From: CAYXZQ01 sp964469935
Lineage (GTDB): Archaea; Nanobdellota; Nanobdellia; Woesearchaeales; DSVV01
DNA length: 28,416 nucleotides
Reading direction: 5' to 3'
Assembly (NCBI GenBank): GCA_964469935.1
Contig: CAYXZQ010000024.1
Span: 1 to 28,416 of the forward strand
Shown: piece by piece, positions 22,529-28,416 of the stretch
How the letters are laid out: every line of letters begins with the position of its first letter
Position numbering within the stretch: the first letter of the stretch is position 1
Position numbers and translations under genes: made by a program
Notes under the pieces: generated by a model
Told to the model about the DNA's origin: nothing
The model's input: only the letters and a program-made list of their open reading frames with translations
Database searches by the model: none

Positions 22529-23272
22529 ATGGCAAAGGAGACAATAGACGTATTGATTGAAGGCGGCAAGGCCACGGCAGCACCGCCGCTTGGCCCTGCA
22601 CTGGGACCCATGGGAGTGCCCATACCCGATGTAGTCAGCCAGATAAACGAGAAGACCAAGGAATTCTCAGGCATGAAGGTGCCGGTCAAGGTCATAATAG
22701 ACAAGGACACGAAGGCCTTCGACATAAAGGTAGGTACACCGCCTGCATCAGCTCTAATAATGAAAGAGGCAGGGATTGCCAAAGGTTCGGGAAACCCGCT
22801 TGCAGACAAGGTCGCTGACCTCAAGATTGAGCAGATAATAAAGATTGCCAAGATGAAATCAGACTCCCTTCTCGGGACGGACAATGTCTCCAAGGTCAGG
22901 GAGATAATCGGCACATGCAACTCCATGGGCGTCATGGTCGAGGGAAAGCCTGCCAAGGATATTGCTATTGAAAAGTACAGGGAAAAGATCCAGAGCGGCA
23001 AGACAGAGCTTTCTGCTGAAGAGCTAAAGGAGCTTGAGGATGAGAAGAAGAAGCTGCAGGAAGAGATGGAGAAGAGAAGGGAGGAGTTCGAGGCCAAGGC
23101 CAAGGAGATAATAGCGCAGATGGCCGGAAAAGAACGTTCCGATATAAAAGCCGCCATGGTCGAGGCTGAGATTCCGAGCCAGTTAATCGATGAGATGCTG
23201 CCTGCTGAAGAGAAGAAGCCTGAGGAAGGCGAAAGGCAGGAAAAAGACAAGGAAGAGAAGCCCGAAAAATAA
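22529..23272 (+). CDS. rpl11: Ribosomal protein uL11 with C-terminal coiled-coil extension
   Basis: uL11 forms the base of the GTPase-associated stalk on 23S rRNA. Residues 1-~160 are a complete archaeal L11: 'IDVLIEGGKATAAPPLGPALGPMGVPI' (SAM-methylation and thiostrepton-loop region), 'TPPASALIMKEAG', and the rRNA-binding C-domain ending 'IIGTCNSMGVMVEGKPAKDI'. Archaeal L11 normally stops soon after. Here about 80 more residues follow: a Glu/Lys coiled coil (about 168-210), a short helical piece ('RSDIKAAMVEAEIPSQLIDEML') and a charged tail. The order after spt5 is the normal archaeal one, but L1 and L10 do not follow; a minus-strand gene does. Confidence 0.95.
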   Translation: MAKETIDVLIEGGKATAAPPLGPALGPMGVPIPDVVSQINEKTKEFSGMKVPVKVIIDKDTKAFDIKVGTPPASALIMKEAGIAKGSGNPLADKVADLKIEQIIKIAKMKSDSLLGTDNVSKVREIIGTCNSMGVMVEGKPAKDIAIEKYREKIQSGKTELSAEELKELEDEKKKLQEEMEKRREEFEAKAKEIIAQMAGKERSDIKAAMVEAEIPSQLIDEMLPAEEKKPEEGERQEKDKEEKPEK

Positions 23273-23284
23273 CTTGAATCTGCC

Positions 23285-24091
23285 CTATTTCGATTCTTTC
23301 ACGATATTTCTTGCGCGTTCGTATCCCAGCCCTGATTCCTGCAGAAGGCTGATGACTTTCTTCTTGTGCTCTCCAAGGCCTTTCCAGTCGATGACTGCAA
23401 GTTCGACTTTCTCTGCGGTCCTCTCAAGCGCCTGCCGGAGCATCCCCGCATCCAGGCTTTGGAGCGAGTGCCTTGAGCAGATGTGTCCCACGGCATAATC
23501 TGTCTCAAGAAGTATCCTGTTTGCCCAGGCATTGTAATGTCCGCCCCCGAGCATGACTGCTGCAGGATATGACGGCCCGGCAGAGATGATCCTCATAATC
23601 GCTTCGGCGATTATGTTTCCCGCCGCCTTATCCTGCCACTGCTCCATGCTGCTGCCGATCTCGATGAAGAAGCAGGGCTTCTCAAGATAGGGCCCGTGAT
23701 GGGTCTGCTCGACAGTTATCTCGAAACCAGTGCTGCCTGCAAGCTTGTCGAGCGTCCTTAGCCCCTCCTTGATATATGATGCAGGAGCGATACAGAGCTC
23801 CTTGTCCCTGCCGCCATGTTCTGCCCTGCCCCAGTTCCCCGGGACGTGGACCGAGAGGGAATGGACTCCCCTGGAAGAGCTGTGCTTTGTCGCGAATATG
23901 AACATGTCGGCATCAATCCGCCTGTCAATATCGTCGGAATACAGGGTGTCCTCCTCAAGCCTCAGAAGCTTTATCCCGTCATGCTGATATATGCCCCCCT
24001 GCCTTGCAAACCCGTATTTCTCCACCAGGCAGGACATTATATTCATCCCTGCAGGATCCTTTTCAGATACGACTATGCAGAAAATCATCAT
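23285..24091 (-). CDS. dtdA: D-aminoacyl-tRNA deacylase, archaeal DtdA type
   Basis: DtdA frees tRNAs wrongly charged with D-amino acids. The 268-residue protein shows the family landmarks: 'DPAGMNIMSCLVEKYGF' near the N-terminus, 'ATKHSSSRGVHSLSVHVPGNWGRAEHGG', 'EQTHHGP' with the metal-site His pair, 'PCFFIEIGSSMEQW', 'MLGGGHYNAW', 'GHICSRHSLQSL' and 'AVIDWKGL'. It starts at ATG 24091 or 24088; a TTG frame from 24109 overlaps the upstream gene. No ribosome site is visible, and the start is 14 bases after the tiny membrane gene, so it is probably the last gene of the archaellin transcript. Confidence 0.94.
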   Translation of the reverse strand: MMIFCIVVSEKDPAGMNIMSCLVEKYGFARQGGIYQHDGIKLLRLEEDTLYSDDIDRRIDADMFIFATKHSSSRGVHSLSVHVPGNWGRAEHGGRDKELCIAPASYIKEGLRTLDKLAGSTGFEITVEQTHHGPYLEKPCFFIEIGSSMEQWQDKAAGNIIAEAIMRIISAGPSYPAAVMLGGGHYNAWANRILLETDYAVGHICSRHSLQSLDAGMLRQALERTAEKVELAVIDWKGLGEHKKKVISLLQESGLGYERARNIVKESK

Positions 24092-24105
24092 AAAAAAAAA
24101 TAAAA

Positions 24106-24327
24106 TCAATCGTGCTGCTCGTAGATGCGGATGAGGACCACAGTCTGCGCAAGTATCGCAAGGACTATGATCAGCAGGAGCTCAATCATAGCTATGTCCT
24201 GGGCAAGGTAACCCATGCTCACTGACATGAAAAATATAGAGATTGCAGCAAGGCCGAATATCGCCATCAGCGCACCTATGATCTTTTCAAGTATATGCGA
24301 TTTTATTCTGGTTTTTGGTATTTTAAT
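24106..24327 (-). CDS. Tiny membrane protein with probable non-ATG start
   Basis: A two-helix membrane protein, 53-73 residues by start choice, function unknown. Core: 'GALMAIFGLAAISIFFMSV', a polar turn 'GYLAQD', then 'IAMIELLLIIVLAILAQTVVLI' and 'RIYEQHD'. The frame has no ATG, GTG or TTG at the expected place: the perfect ribosome site AGGAGGTG (24329-24336) is followed by ATT (24327) and ATA (24321), which would add the basic helix 'KIPKTRIKSHILEKIIG'. ATA has the spacing seen at groES. The alternative is ATG 24267, with GGTG 5 bases ahead, giving 53 residues. It sits between the archaellin gene (16 bases) and dtdA, all on one strand. Confidence 0.6.
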   Translation of the reverse strand: MKIPKTRIKSHILEKIIGALMAIFGLAAISIFFMSVSMGYLAQDIAMIELLLIIVLAILAQTVVLIRIYEQHD

Positions 24328-24343
24328 GCACCTCCTTTTGGTA

Positions 24344-25262
24344 TCATGGATAAAGGTACGTTCTCTCCGTGCTTATCACATCCGGCGTGACAAACTCGGT
24401 GAGCGTCGCAGTTCCTATCTTCGGTATGAAATTCAGCCTGACCTCCGCATCCTCGCCGATGTCCTGCGGAGCCTCATAGCAAAGCTTGATCAGGTCCCCT
24501 TTCTGGATGTTTCCTGCGATGAAATTCGTCCCTTCCTGAAGATATTCCACAGTGAAAAATCCATCCCCCTCCAGATAAGGATATACTGTTATCATACCTG
24601 CAAGCATCGTTAGATTTGTGCTGGTCGTGCCGTTTATGGATATCTTTCCGAATGTCTTGTTGTTCTGGCTGATATAGCCCTCTGGCACGTCGAAAGTGAT
24701 GCCTGAATCCGCATCGCTGATATCAGTGATCGTGTAGTTATAGTCTGCCGCTGCGGAAGAAAAGTTAAACTCGAGAGCCGTACCGTCGGCTGCCACCCTG
24801 ACACTGTCCGTGTAAATCCCGTCATCGTCGATATCCTCGTCAAAAGTGTACCAGGATGTCGTGTTGATGTCAGAGCTCACGACTTCCGCCATTCTCGTGT
24901 GGTATCCGATTGTTTTGTTGTTCCTGCAGATTCCGCTTGTTCCCCTGTATTTCAGGGTAGAAGTACTNNNNNNNNNNGTTGAACGTGAATATCACCTGGT
25001 CGAGCTTGATCTGGTCCGACCCGGGCGACAGCTTCATCAGCTGGCTGAAATCATTGAGCGTGCCGTCACGGCCGTCTGTAGCTGAGACTTCAACTGTCTC
25101 TGCATTCGTCGATATCTGTGATTTCGCCTGCTGTCCTGTGGCAAGGCTTTTCTCCTGAAGCGAACCTGCTGTCTGAAGAAGTACCCCAGCCGCGACTGCT
25201 GCGACAAGCAGCATCACGATGAATATGATCAGGGTGCCGACACCCATTTCTGCTTTTTTCAT
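24344..25262 (-). CDS. Archaellin / archaellin-like pilin, interrupted by scaffold gap
   Basis: Archaellins form the archaeal motility or attachment filament. The N-terminus 'KKAEMGVGTLIIFIVMLLVA' and 'AAGVLLQTAGSLQEKSLATG' match the archaellin N-domain; the prepilin-type peptidase would cut after the short MKKA leader. The second half is a beta-rich outer domain with at least six Asn-x-Ser/Thr sites (NTT, NFS, NYT, NKT, NGT, NLT), as in glycosylated archaellins. The run of 10 N at 24968-24977 splits it into two frames; a true gap of 9 or 12 bases, or any length restoring frame, makes one protein of about 300 residues. GAGGTG precedes ATG 25262. No other archaellum genes are in the window. 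Confidence 0.85.
24968..24977. other. Scaffold gap (10 N)
   Basis: Ten N stand inside the archaellin gene. The flanking reading frames differ by one base if the gap is taken literally, so its length is a placeholder. Confidence 0.99.
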
Positions 25263-25325
25263 AATAAAACCCACCTCGCTTACCAATCAATAAACTGATT
25301 TCCCACCTGATTTCTATAATGAGGG

Positions 25326-25337
25326 TAATATATAAAC
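25326..25337 (-). promoter_or_regulatory. TATA box for the archaellin operon
   Basis: The minus strand reads GTTTATATATTA, 64-75 bases before the ATG at 25262. The resulting leader of about 40 bases contains GAGGTG. It lies just past the 3' end of the tRNA gene. Confidence 0.6.
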
Positions 25338-25401
25338 TTTTTGGTTTTGTTTAAGACAAAGAAAAAGCATTATAAGAAGGATAATGATGGGCCCGACCGG
25401 A

Positions 25402-25427
25402 ATTGCGTGACGATCAAAAATCATCAT
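25402..25427 (-). other. tRNA intron 2 (26 bases, position 59/60 in the T loop)
   Basis: The exon T stem ACCGG/CCGGT flanks TTCG paired with CGCA (three of four pairs, one T-C mismatch), bulges AT^A and AT^T, and an intron arm TGATGAT/ATCGTCA with one G-T pair and loop TTTTG. Without this intron the T loop has exactly seven bases, which is strong support for splicing here. Confidence 0.82.
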
Positions 25428-25449
25428 ATCGAACCGGTGACCTCCGCCG

Positions 25450-25491
25450 TACCGAAGGTGATGCCTCAAGGAATTACTGATGCATCATCCA
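25450..25491 (-). other. tRNA intron 1 (42 bases, position 37/38)
   Basis: The bulge-helix-bulge is clear: exon TCGA (32-35) pairs with intron TCGG, the bulges are CA^T and TA^C with the cut after the second base, and the intron arm TGATGC/GCATCA closes a loop. This is the standard substrate of the archaeal splicing endonuclease. Confidence 0.88.
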
Positions 25492-25555
25492 TGTCGAGGC
25501 GACGTCATAGCCGCTAGACTACGGGCCCGCGTGCTGAGACAAAAAATTGCGATTG

Positions 25556-25567
25556 TTTATAAATATT
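25556..25567 (-). promoter_or_regulatory. TATA box for tRNA-Val
   Basis: The minus strand reads AATATTTATAAA, 28-39 bases before the first base of the tRNA. Confidence 0.55.
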
Positions 25568-25589
25568 TTGAATTCTGGTAGACACAAAA

Positions 25590-25599
25590 TTTATATATA
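25590..25599 (+). promoter_or_regulatory. TATA box for the 25620 gene
   Basis: TTTATATATA ends 21 bases before ATG 25620, which makes that ATG a leaderless start and argues against the ATGs at 25599-25605. Confidence 0.55.
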
Positions 25600-25619
25600 T
25601 GATGATGCATGGGAACACC

Positions 25620-26021
25620 ATGGATGAGCATAAGACGCTTTACTGGACTCATGGCAGGGCGAACAGGGGCATAATATCGCTTGTCAATGACGGCATAGTC
25701 ATCTTCCATTCTGACAGCAAGGTGGTTCTCAACAAGGACAGGCTCAGGGACATTGTCTATGCGAACATAGGTTTTCGCGACATCTTAGACATTGGGGTGC
25801 AGGTGACATTCCTTCGGGGCAAGATGCTCTTCCTGACCCTTGACGGCAAGAGCTTCGAAAGGATAGTTAGCAACATCCCCGAGCATCTTCAGGACGGGAT
25901 GACAATCAACAGGAAGCTTAACAAGCTCATGTTCGAGGTCAATGTCGATTCCATGGAAGAGATACTTGATTTCGAGCAGAAGGCGTCCGGGCTGATGAAG
26001 GGCAGAAAGAAAAAAAAATAA
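25620..26021 (+). CDS. Hypothetical protein, 133 aa
   Basis: I do not recognise this protein. The first ~95 residues alternate short hydrophobic and charged stretches as in a small beta-barrel or PH-like domain ('RGIISLVNDGIVIFHSDSKVVLNKDRLRDIVYANIG', 'VQVTFLRGKMLFLTLDGKSFERIV'), followed by a helical segment and a poly-Lys tail. No Cys, signal peptide or membrane segment. ATG 25620 is chosen by its distance from the TATA box. It stands alone, divergent from the tRNA-Val gene and convergent with the methyltransferase at 26136. Confidence 0.68.
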   Translation: MDEHKTLYWTHGRANRGIISLVNDGIVIFHSDSKVVLNKDRLRDIVYANIGFRDILDIGVQVTFLRGKMLFLTLDGKSFERIVSNIPEHLQDGMTINRKLNKLMFEVNVDSMEEILDFEQKASGLMKGRKKKK

Positions 26022-26135
26022 TCAGATTAATGCATCAGGCAGGGCATCACCTCAATATCGACGTCCTTCTTGAATCAAATGGGAGATGTCAAAGCCCTGC
26101 TGAGAATTTTGTTGAATTGTTCCACAAATGAGGGT

Positions 26136-26876
26136 TCATTTTTTCGCTGAGACATACCAGTCCCACATCCTGGGCTTGCCGAAGAAATCCTCAAAATCAC
26201 CGACAGCATCGCCCCATGGATAATACACCTTCTTGACCTTGATGCTCTTGAATCCGGCTTTTTTCAGCCTGCTTTTAAGCTCGAACTTGTAGAACAATTT
26301 CTGCACGTCGCCGTCATCGTACGTGCAGGTTATGATATTGTAGCATTTCCTTGCGACCTTCTTCCTTGTCATGGCGAGTGCCTTCTTCTCGTCATCGAAT
26401 CTCTCAAGCTCTCGTTCGTACACCAGCTGGAAATAATACAGGATGGATTCCATCGAAGGGAAGACCGCCTTGAGCCTTCCGCCCGGATTGAGGCTGTAAA
26501 ATATCTCCTGGAGCATGTCATCGACAACCTTGGGGTTAGGATGAAGAATGGAGTTCACTGAGATTGCAAGGTCAAAATTGATGTCGAGCTCAGTCAGCCT
26601 ACGCATGTCTTTCTTGATGAGCGTCACATTTGGTGCTGATTTCTTCCTTGCCTTCCTGAGCATGCCCTGCGAGAAATCTATTGCATATACCTCCCTGAAC
26701 TTATCCGACAAAATAGGAAGCAGCTCGCCCCTGCCTGTCCCGAGGTCGGCTACCACGTTCTGCGGATCAAGCTTCTCAAGCTCAGAAAAGAGCGGATTCC
26801 TCACGTCATCAGCCAACGGGGAGATTATGTACTCATGATAATCCTGCGCATATTCATCCCATTGTTTGCCGTCCAT
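26136..26876 (-). CDS. Class I SAM-dependent methyltransferase
   Basis: The 246-residue protein begins 'WDEYAQDYHEYI', a helix common before methyltransferase-11/25 domains. Motif I is 'VVADLGTGRGELLPIL' (about 41-56), the acidic motif II 'VYAIDFSQGML', motif III 'LIKKDMRRLTEL', motif IV 'FDLAISVNSILHPNP', and the post-core is 'YSLNPGGRLKAVFPS'. The ~100-residue C-terminal part with 'KLFYKFELKSRLKKAGFKSIKVKKVYYPW' probably forms the substrate lid; substrate unknown. A minus-strand TATA box at 26900-26912 makes ATG 26876 leaderless. Confidence 0.88.
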   Translation of the reverse strand: MDGKQWDEYAQDYHEYIISPLADDVRNPLFSELEKLDPQNVVADLGTGRGELLPILSDKFREVYAIDFSQGMLRKARKKSAPNVTLIKKDMRRLTELDINFDLAISVNSILHPNPKVVDDMLQEIFYSLNPGGRLKAVFPSMESILYYFQLVYERELERFDDEKKALAMTRKKVARKCYNIITCTYDDGDVQKLFYKFELKSRLKKAGFKSIKVKKVYYPWGDAVGDFEDFFGKPRMWDWYVSAKK

Positions 26877-26899
26877 TGGACATTTTCTGGAGCAGGAGG

Positions 26900-26912
26900 T
26901 ATATAATATTTA
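26900..26912 (-). promoter_or_regulatory. TATA box for the 26136-26876 methyltransferase
   Basis: The minus strand reads TAAATATTATATA, 24-36 bases before the ATG at 26876. Confidence 0.55.
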
Positions 26913-27061
26913 CGGTATTTTGACGATACTATCAGGATAGGTTGTTCATGGAAGCCCCATCGAGGGATCTTGGTTATAATTATCGAAGAAAATTATGAAA
27001 GCCCCCGCCGGGAATGTAGCTGAATGGTTCCATTTGAAGGGGGATATTAGTTGGAATTTAT
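26913..27061. other. Composition break
   Basis: Left of about 27045 the sequence has the window's usual G+C, including the C-rich string near 27001-27010. From 27061 it becomes strongly AT-rich and stays so to the end. No gene is seen in this stretch; CCCCC (27002-27006) could pair with GGGGG (27039-27043), but no RNA family was recognised. Confidence 0.6.
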
Positions 27062-27358
27062 TTAAGATATGAGATAATCAATTTTTTTCTTACAATTAAA
27101 TTCATGTCTTAATACTTCTTGTTCTGTTTCAAATTCTTTACCGCAATGTTCACAAACCCACACTTTATCTTGATTTCAAAAAAAATGTATACCAAAAAAA
27201 ATTGCACCAAATATTCCAATGATAAAGAAAACATCAAGTGTTACTGGTAAGAAAATTATTTTTTGAAAATTTTTCAATTTATCTTCAGAATGATTTATAA
27301 ATGACTTAATAATACCATTTAATAATGACAACAAATAAAGTTTTATTTGGATTTGCAC
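27062..27358 (-). pseudogene. Membrane-anchored C2H2-type zinc-finger gene split by an in-frame TGA
   Basis: One minus-strand frame runs from an uncertain start (GTG 27358, or TTG 27277) through a membrane helix ('FLPVTLDVFFIIGIFGAIFFG'), meets TGA at 27176-27178, then continues open for 37 codons as 'NQDKVWVCEHCGKEF', ending TAA at 27062. The second part is a zinc finger, Cys-x2-Cys-x12-His-x4-Cys, of a kind common in small archaeal membrane or regulatory proteins. Because the frame is unchanged, a substitution in one codon would restore it. It may be a recent pseudogene, a sequencing error, or stop readthrough. A separate 34-residue zinc-finger peptide from GTG 27163 is also possible. The start is overlapped by the divergent radical SAM gene if GTG 27358 is used. 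Confidence 0.55.
27294..27301. promoter_or_regulatory. Palindromic TATA box between zinc-finger and radical SAM genes
   Basis: TTTATAAA is its own reverse complement. Its centre lies 27.5 bases before the radical SAM ATG at 27325 and 20.5 bases from the TTG at 27277 on the other strand, so it fits the plus-strand gene best. Confidence 0.5.
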
Positions 27359-28416
27359 CTACAATGGATCCGCATGATAGATTTTTTAATTGCTATCCTG
27401 GAAGTATACTACACGCCATAGCTCCGTTAGTGGATGATATCGATAGCGGAAAGCTTGATATAGATTATTCTCCAATGCTTTTTCATCCTAGAATCTTTAC
27501 AGAAACAACTACAAATGATTTTTTAGGAATTATTAACAAAGAAAATCCTTCAATCGTAGCATTGAGTTCTACATATGATTCTTGGCACGTAGCTTTGAAA
27601 TTATCAAGAGCATTAAAAAAACATAAACCAGAAATTACAATAATTCATGGTGGCCCGCATCTTGATGAAGTTCTAGAACCATGGGTCAGAAAAAGAATGC
27701 CTTACCTTGATCCTTTTGAAACTGAATATGGCAGTCTGATTGATTTTGCAGTTGGTGGAGATGGAGAATATGTTTTACGTGAGTTAGTTAAAGATATTTC
27801 CTCTTTTGGAAAAGAAGAAACTAAGAGAAGAGCTTTTGGAGAAAGCTACCAAAAATTAATGGGTAAAGGGAATATTGCATTTAGAGTAAAAGATGATATT
27901 CATTATGTAAGATTCTCAAATCCTATGGATCTAAATCAAATACCTCATGTTCCAAGACATCTTCTTCCAGCATCTTCAATGTATGATTTTGATTGCTTTG
28001 TAGATCCTAGTGGAGAAAGACTTGAAACAGTTACAATGATTAGCCATAGAGGTTGTAAGAATAGGTGCGATTTTTGCTCTGAAGGTCTCCCTTATCAACA
28101 AAGAAGTTTGGACCATATCTTAGAAGAAGCAAAAAAGTTACAATCAATGGGTGTAAAGGCTATTTTTTTTGACGATAGCACAATTCAAGATGATGAAAAT
28201 CATATGAAGATGTTTTACGAATTACATAATTTAGGATTTGAAATGGGTGCGCTCGCAAGATTTGATATGCTCCAAGATTTTAGTCAAATCGCAGAAATGA
28301 GAGAAAATGGAGTTACATATCTTTATGTTTCTATTGAACAGTATGATGATACTGCCTTAGACAATATGCATAAACGTATTCATACTGAACAGATTGATAA
28401 GGGGTTAGATAACCTT
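27325..28416 (+). CDS. B12-binding-type radical SAM protein (C-terminus beyond window)
   Basis: The first 364 residues are present and the frame is open at the right edge. Residues ~1-170 resemble a B12-binding N-domain ('PSIVALSSTYDSWHVALKLSRALKK', 'ITIIHGGPHLDEV', 'FAVGGDGEYVLREL'). The radical SAM cluster motif is Cys244-x3-Cys248-x2-Cys251 (phrase GCKNRCDFCSEG), followed by 'MGVKAIFFDDSTIQDDENHM', the usual SAM-binding strand and acidic pair. Substrate unknown. ATG 27325 follows the TATA box by 24 bases (leaderless). Codons are AT-rich (Leu TTA, Arg AGA, Lys AAA), unlike the radical SAM gene at 2981, so this gene comes from a different compositional background. Confidence 0.85.
   Translation, partial: MTTNKVLFGFAPTMDPHDRFFNCYPGSILHAIAPLVDDIDSGKLDIDYSPMLFHPRIFTETTTNDFLGIINKENPSIVALSSTYDSWHVALKLSRALKKHKPEITIIHGGPHLDEVLEPWVRKRMPYLDPFETEYGSLIDFAVGGDGEYVLRELVKDISSFGKEETKRRAFGESYQKLMGKGNIAFRVKDDIHYVRFSNPMDLNQIPHVPRHLLPASSMYDFDCFVDPSGERLETVTMISHRGCKNRCDFCSEGLPYQQRSLDHILEEAKKLQSMGVKAIFFDDSTIQDDENHMKMFYELHNLGFEMGALARFDMLQDFSQIAEMRENGVTYLYVSIEQYDDTALDNMHKRIHTEQIDKGLDNL

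Larger units (their letters stand above)
25388..25528 (-). tRNA. tRNA-Val(GAC) with two introns
   Basis: Removing two introns leaves a 73-base tRNA. The acceptor arms GGGCCCG and CGGGCCC pair fully, with discriminator A and no encoded CCA. D arm: GTCT-AGCGGCTA-TGAC. Anticodon arm: TCGCC/GGCGG with loop TCGACAC, anticodon GAC. Variable loop AGGTC. T arm: ACCGG/CCGGT with loop TTCGATT. Exons are 25528-25492, 25449-25428 and 25401-25388. Position 33, nearly always U, is C. The first intron is at the usual 37/38 site, the second in the T loop at 59/60. A minus-strand TATA box at 25556-25567 is well placed. The isotype rests on anticodon and on likeness to other archaeal Val tRNAs. Confidence 0.9.

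Noticed and set aside
24870..25286. Apparent frameshift in the archaellin gene
   Set aside because: The frame change coincides exactly with the run of 10 N, whose length is arbitrary; not a biological lesion.
27007..27040. String resembling the 5' half of a tRNA near the composition break
   Set aside because: No acceptor partner, no T arm and no sensible D stem; T8 does not fall in place. Not enough to call a tRNA fragment or attachment site.
27325..28416. Possible TGA recoding across the AT-rich end
   Set aside because: The radical SAM frame uses TGG for Trp and contains no in-frame TGA over 364 codons.
1..28416. CRISPR array, insertion sequence transposase, rRNA genes
   Set aside because: No regularly spaced direct repeats, no transposase or integrase motifs and no rRNA-like sequence were seen on either strand.

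Overview
The window reads as a piece of an archaeal chromosome with about 49% G+C (hand count over 22621-22800: 89 of 180). Archaeal marks are TATA-box promoters, many genes whose ATG lies about 25-30 bases after the TATA box (leaderless mRNAs) mixed with Shine-Dalgarno-led genes inside operons, a tRNA with bulge-helix-bulge introns, Spt5, SecE, archaeal-type D-aminoacyl-tRNA deacylase, archaellin, and the SepF/FtsZ division pair. A bacterial-type GroES/GroEL pair, a Cys-patterned Ig-like surface protein and many small unrecognised proteins would fit a DPANN-type archaeon such as a Woesearchaeota relative. That placement is inference. One 10-N scaffold gap (24968-24977) shows that this is a draft assembly.

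Layout. 1-2852 (-) is the bulk of a large surface protein with Ig-like modules. 2981-4717 (+) is a radical SAM protein and 4703-6763 (-) is methionyl-tRNA synthetase, divergent from a small unknown gene. 7207-8434 (-) is a zinc-ribbon plus DegT-like aminotransferase operon. 8557-10708 (+) is a four-gene run: coiled coil, methyltransferase, membrane protein, flavin-binding protein. 10806-12539 (+) carries a conserved-looking unknown, sepF and a ZPR1-type zinc-finger gene. 12545-13795 (-) is a glycosyltransferase. 14102-15986 (-) is groES-groEL. 15987-16450 has no convincing gene but holds a 175-base, highly base-paired element. 16451-18495 holds a HEPN-like gene and small unknown genes. 18497-19039 (-) is an HTH-CBS regulator. 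19148-23272 (+) is an information and division block: (d)CMP kinase-like, FKBP isomerase, ftsZ, secE, spt5, L11. 23285-25262 (-) is archaellin, a tiny membrane protein and dtdA. 25388-25528 (-) is a two-intron tRNA-Val. 25620-26876 has an unknown gene and a methyltransferase. From about 27060 to the end, composition drops to about 33% G+C (60 of 180 over 27361-27540), with a broken zinc-finger gene and a second radical SAM gene. This is either acquired DNA or a misjoin.

Together: sepF and ftsZ supply the division ring and its membrane anchor. secE/spt5/L11/metG/dtdA/tRNA-Val serve gene expression and secretion. The surface protein, archaellin, glycosyltransferase and tiny membrane proteins belong to the cell envelope. 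The observations most worth checking are the tRNA-Val with a T-loop intron and C33, the structured element upstream of groES, the in-frame UGA in the zinc-finger gene, the membrane gene with no normal start codon behind a perfect Shine-Dalgarno, and the palindromic bidirectional TATA box.
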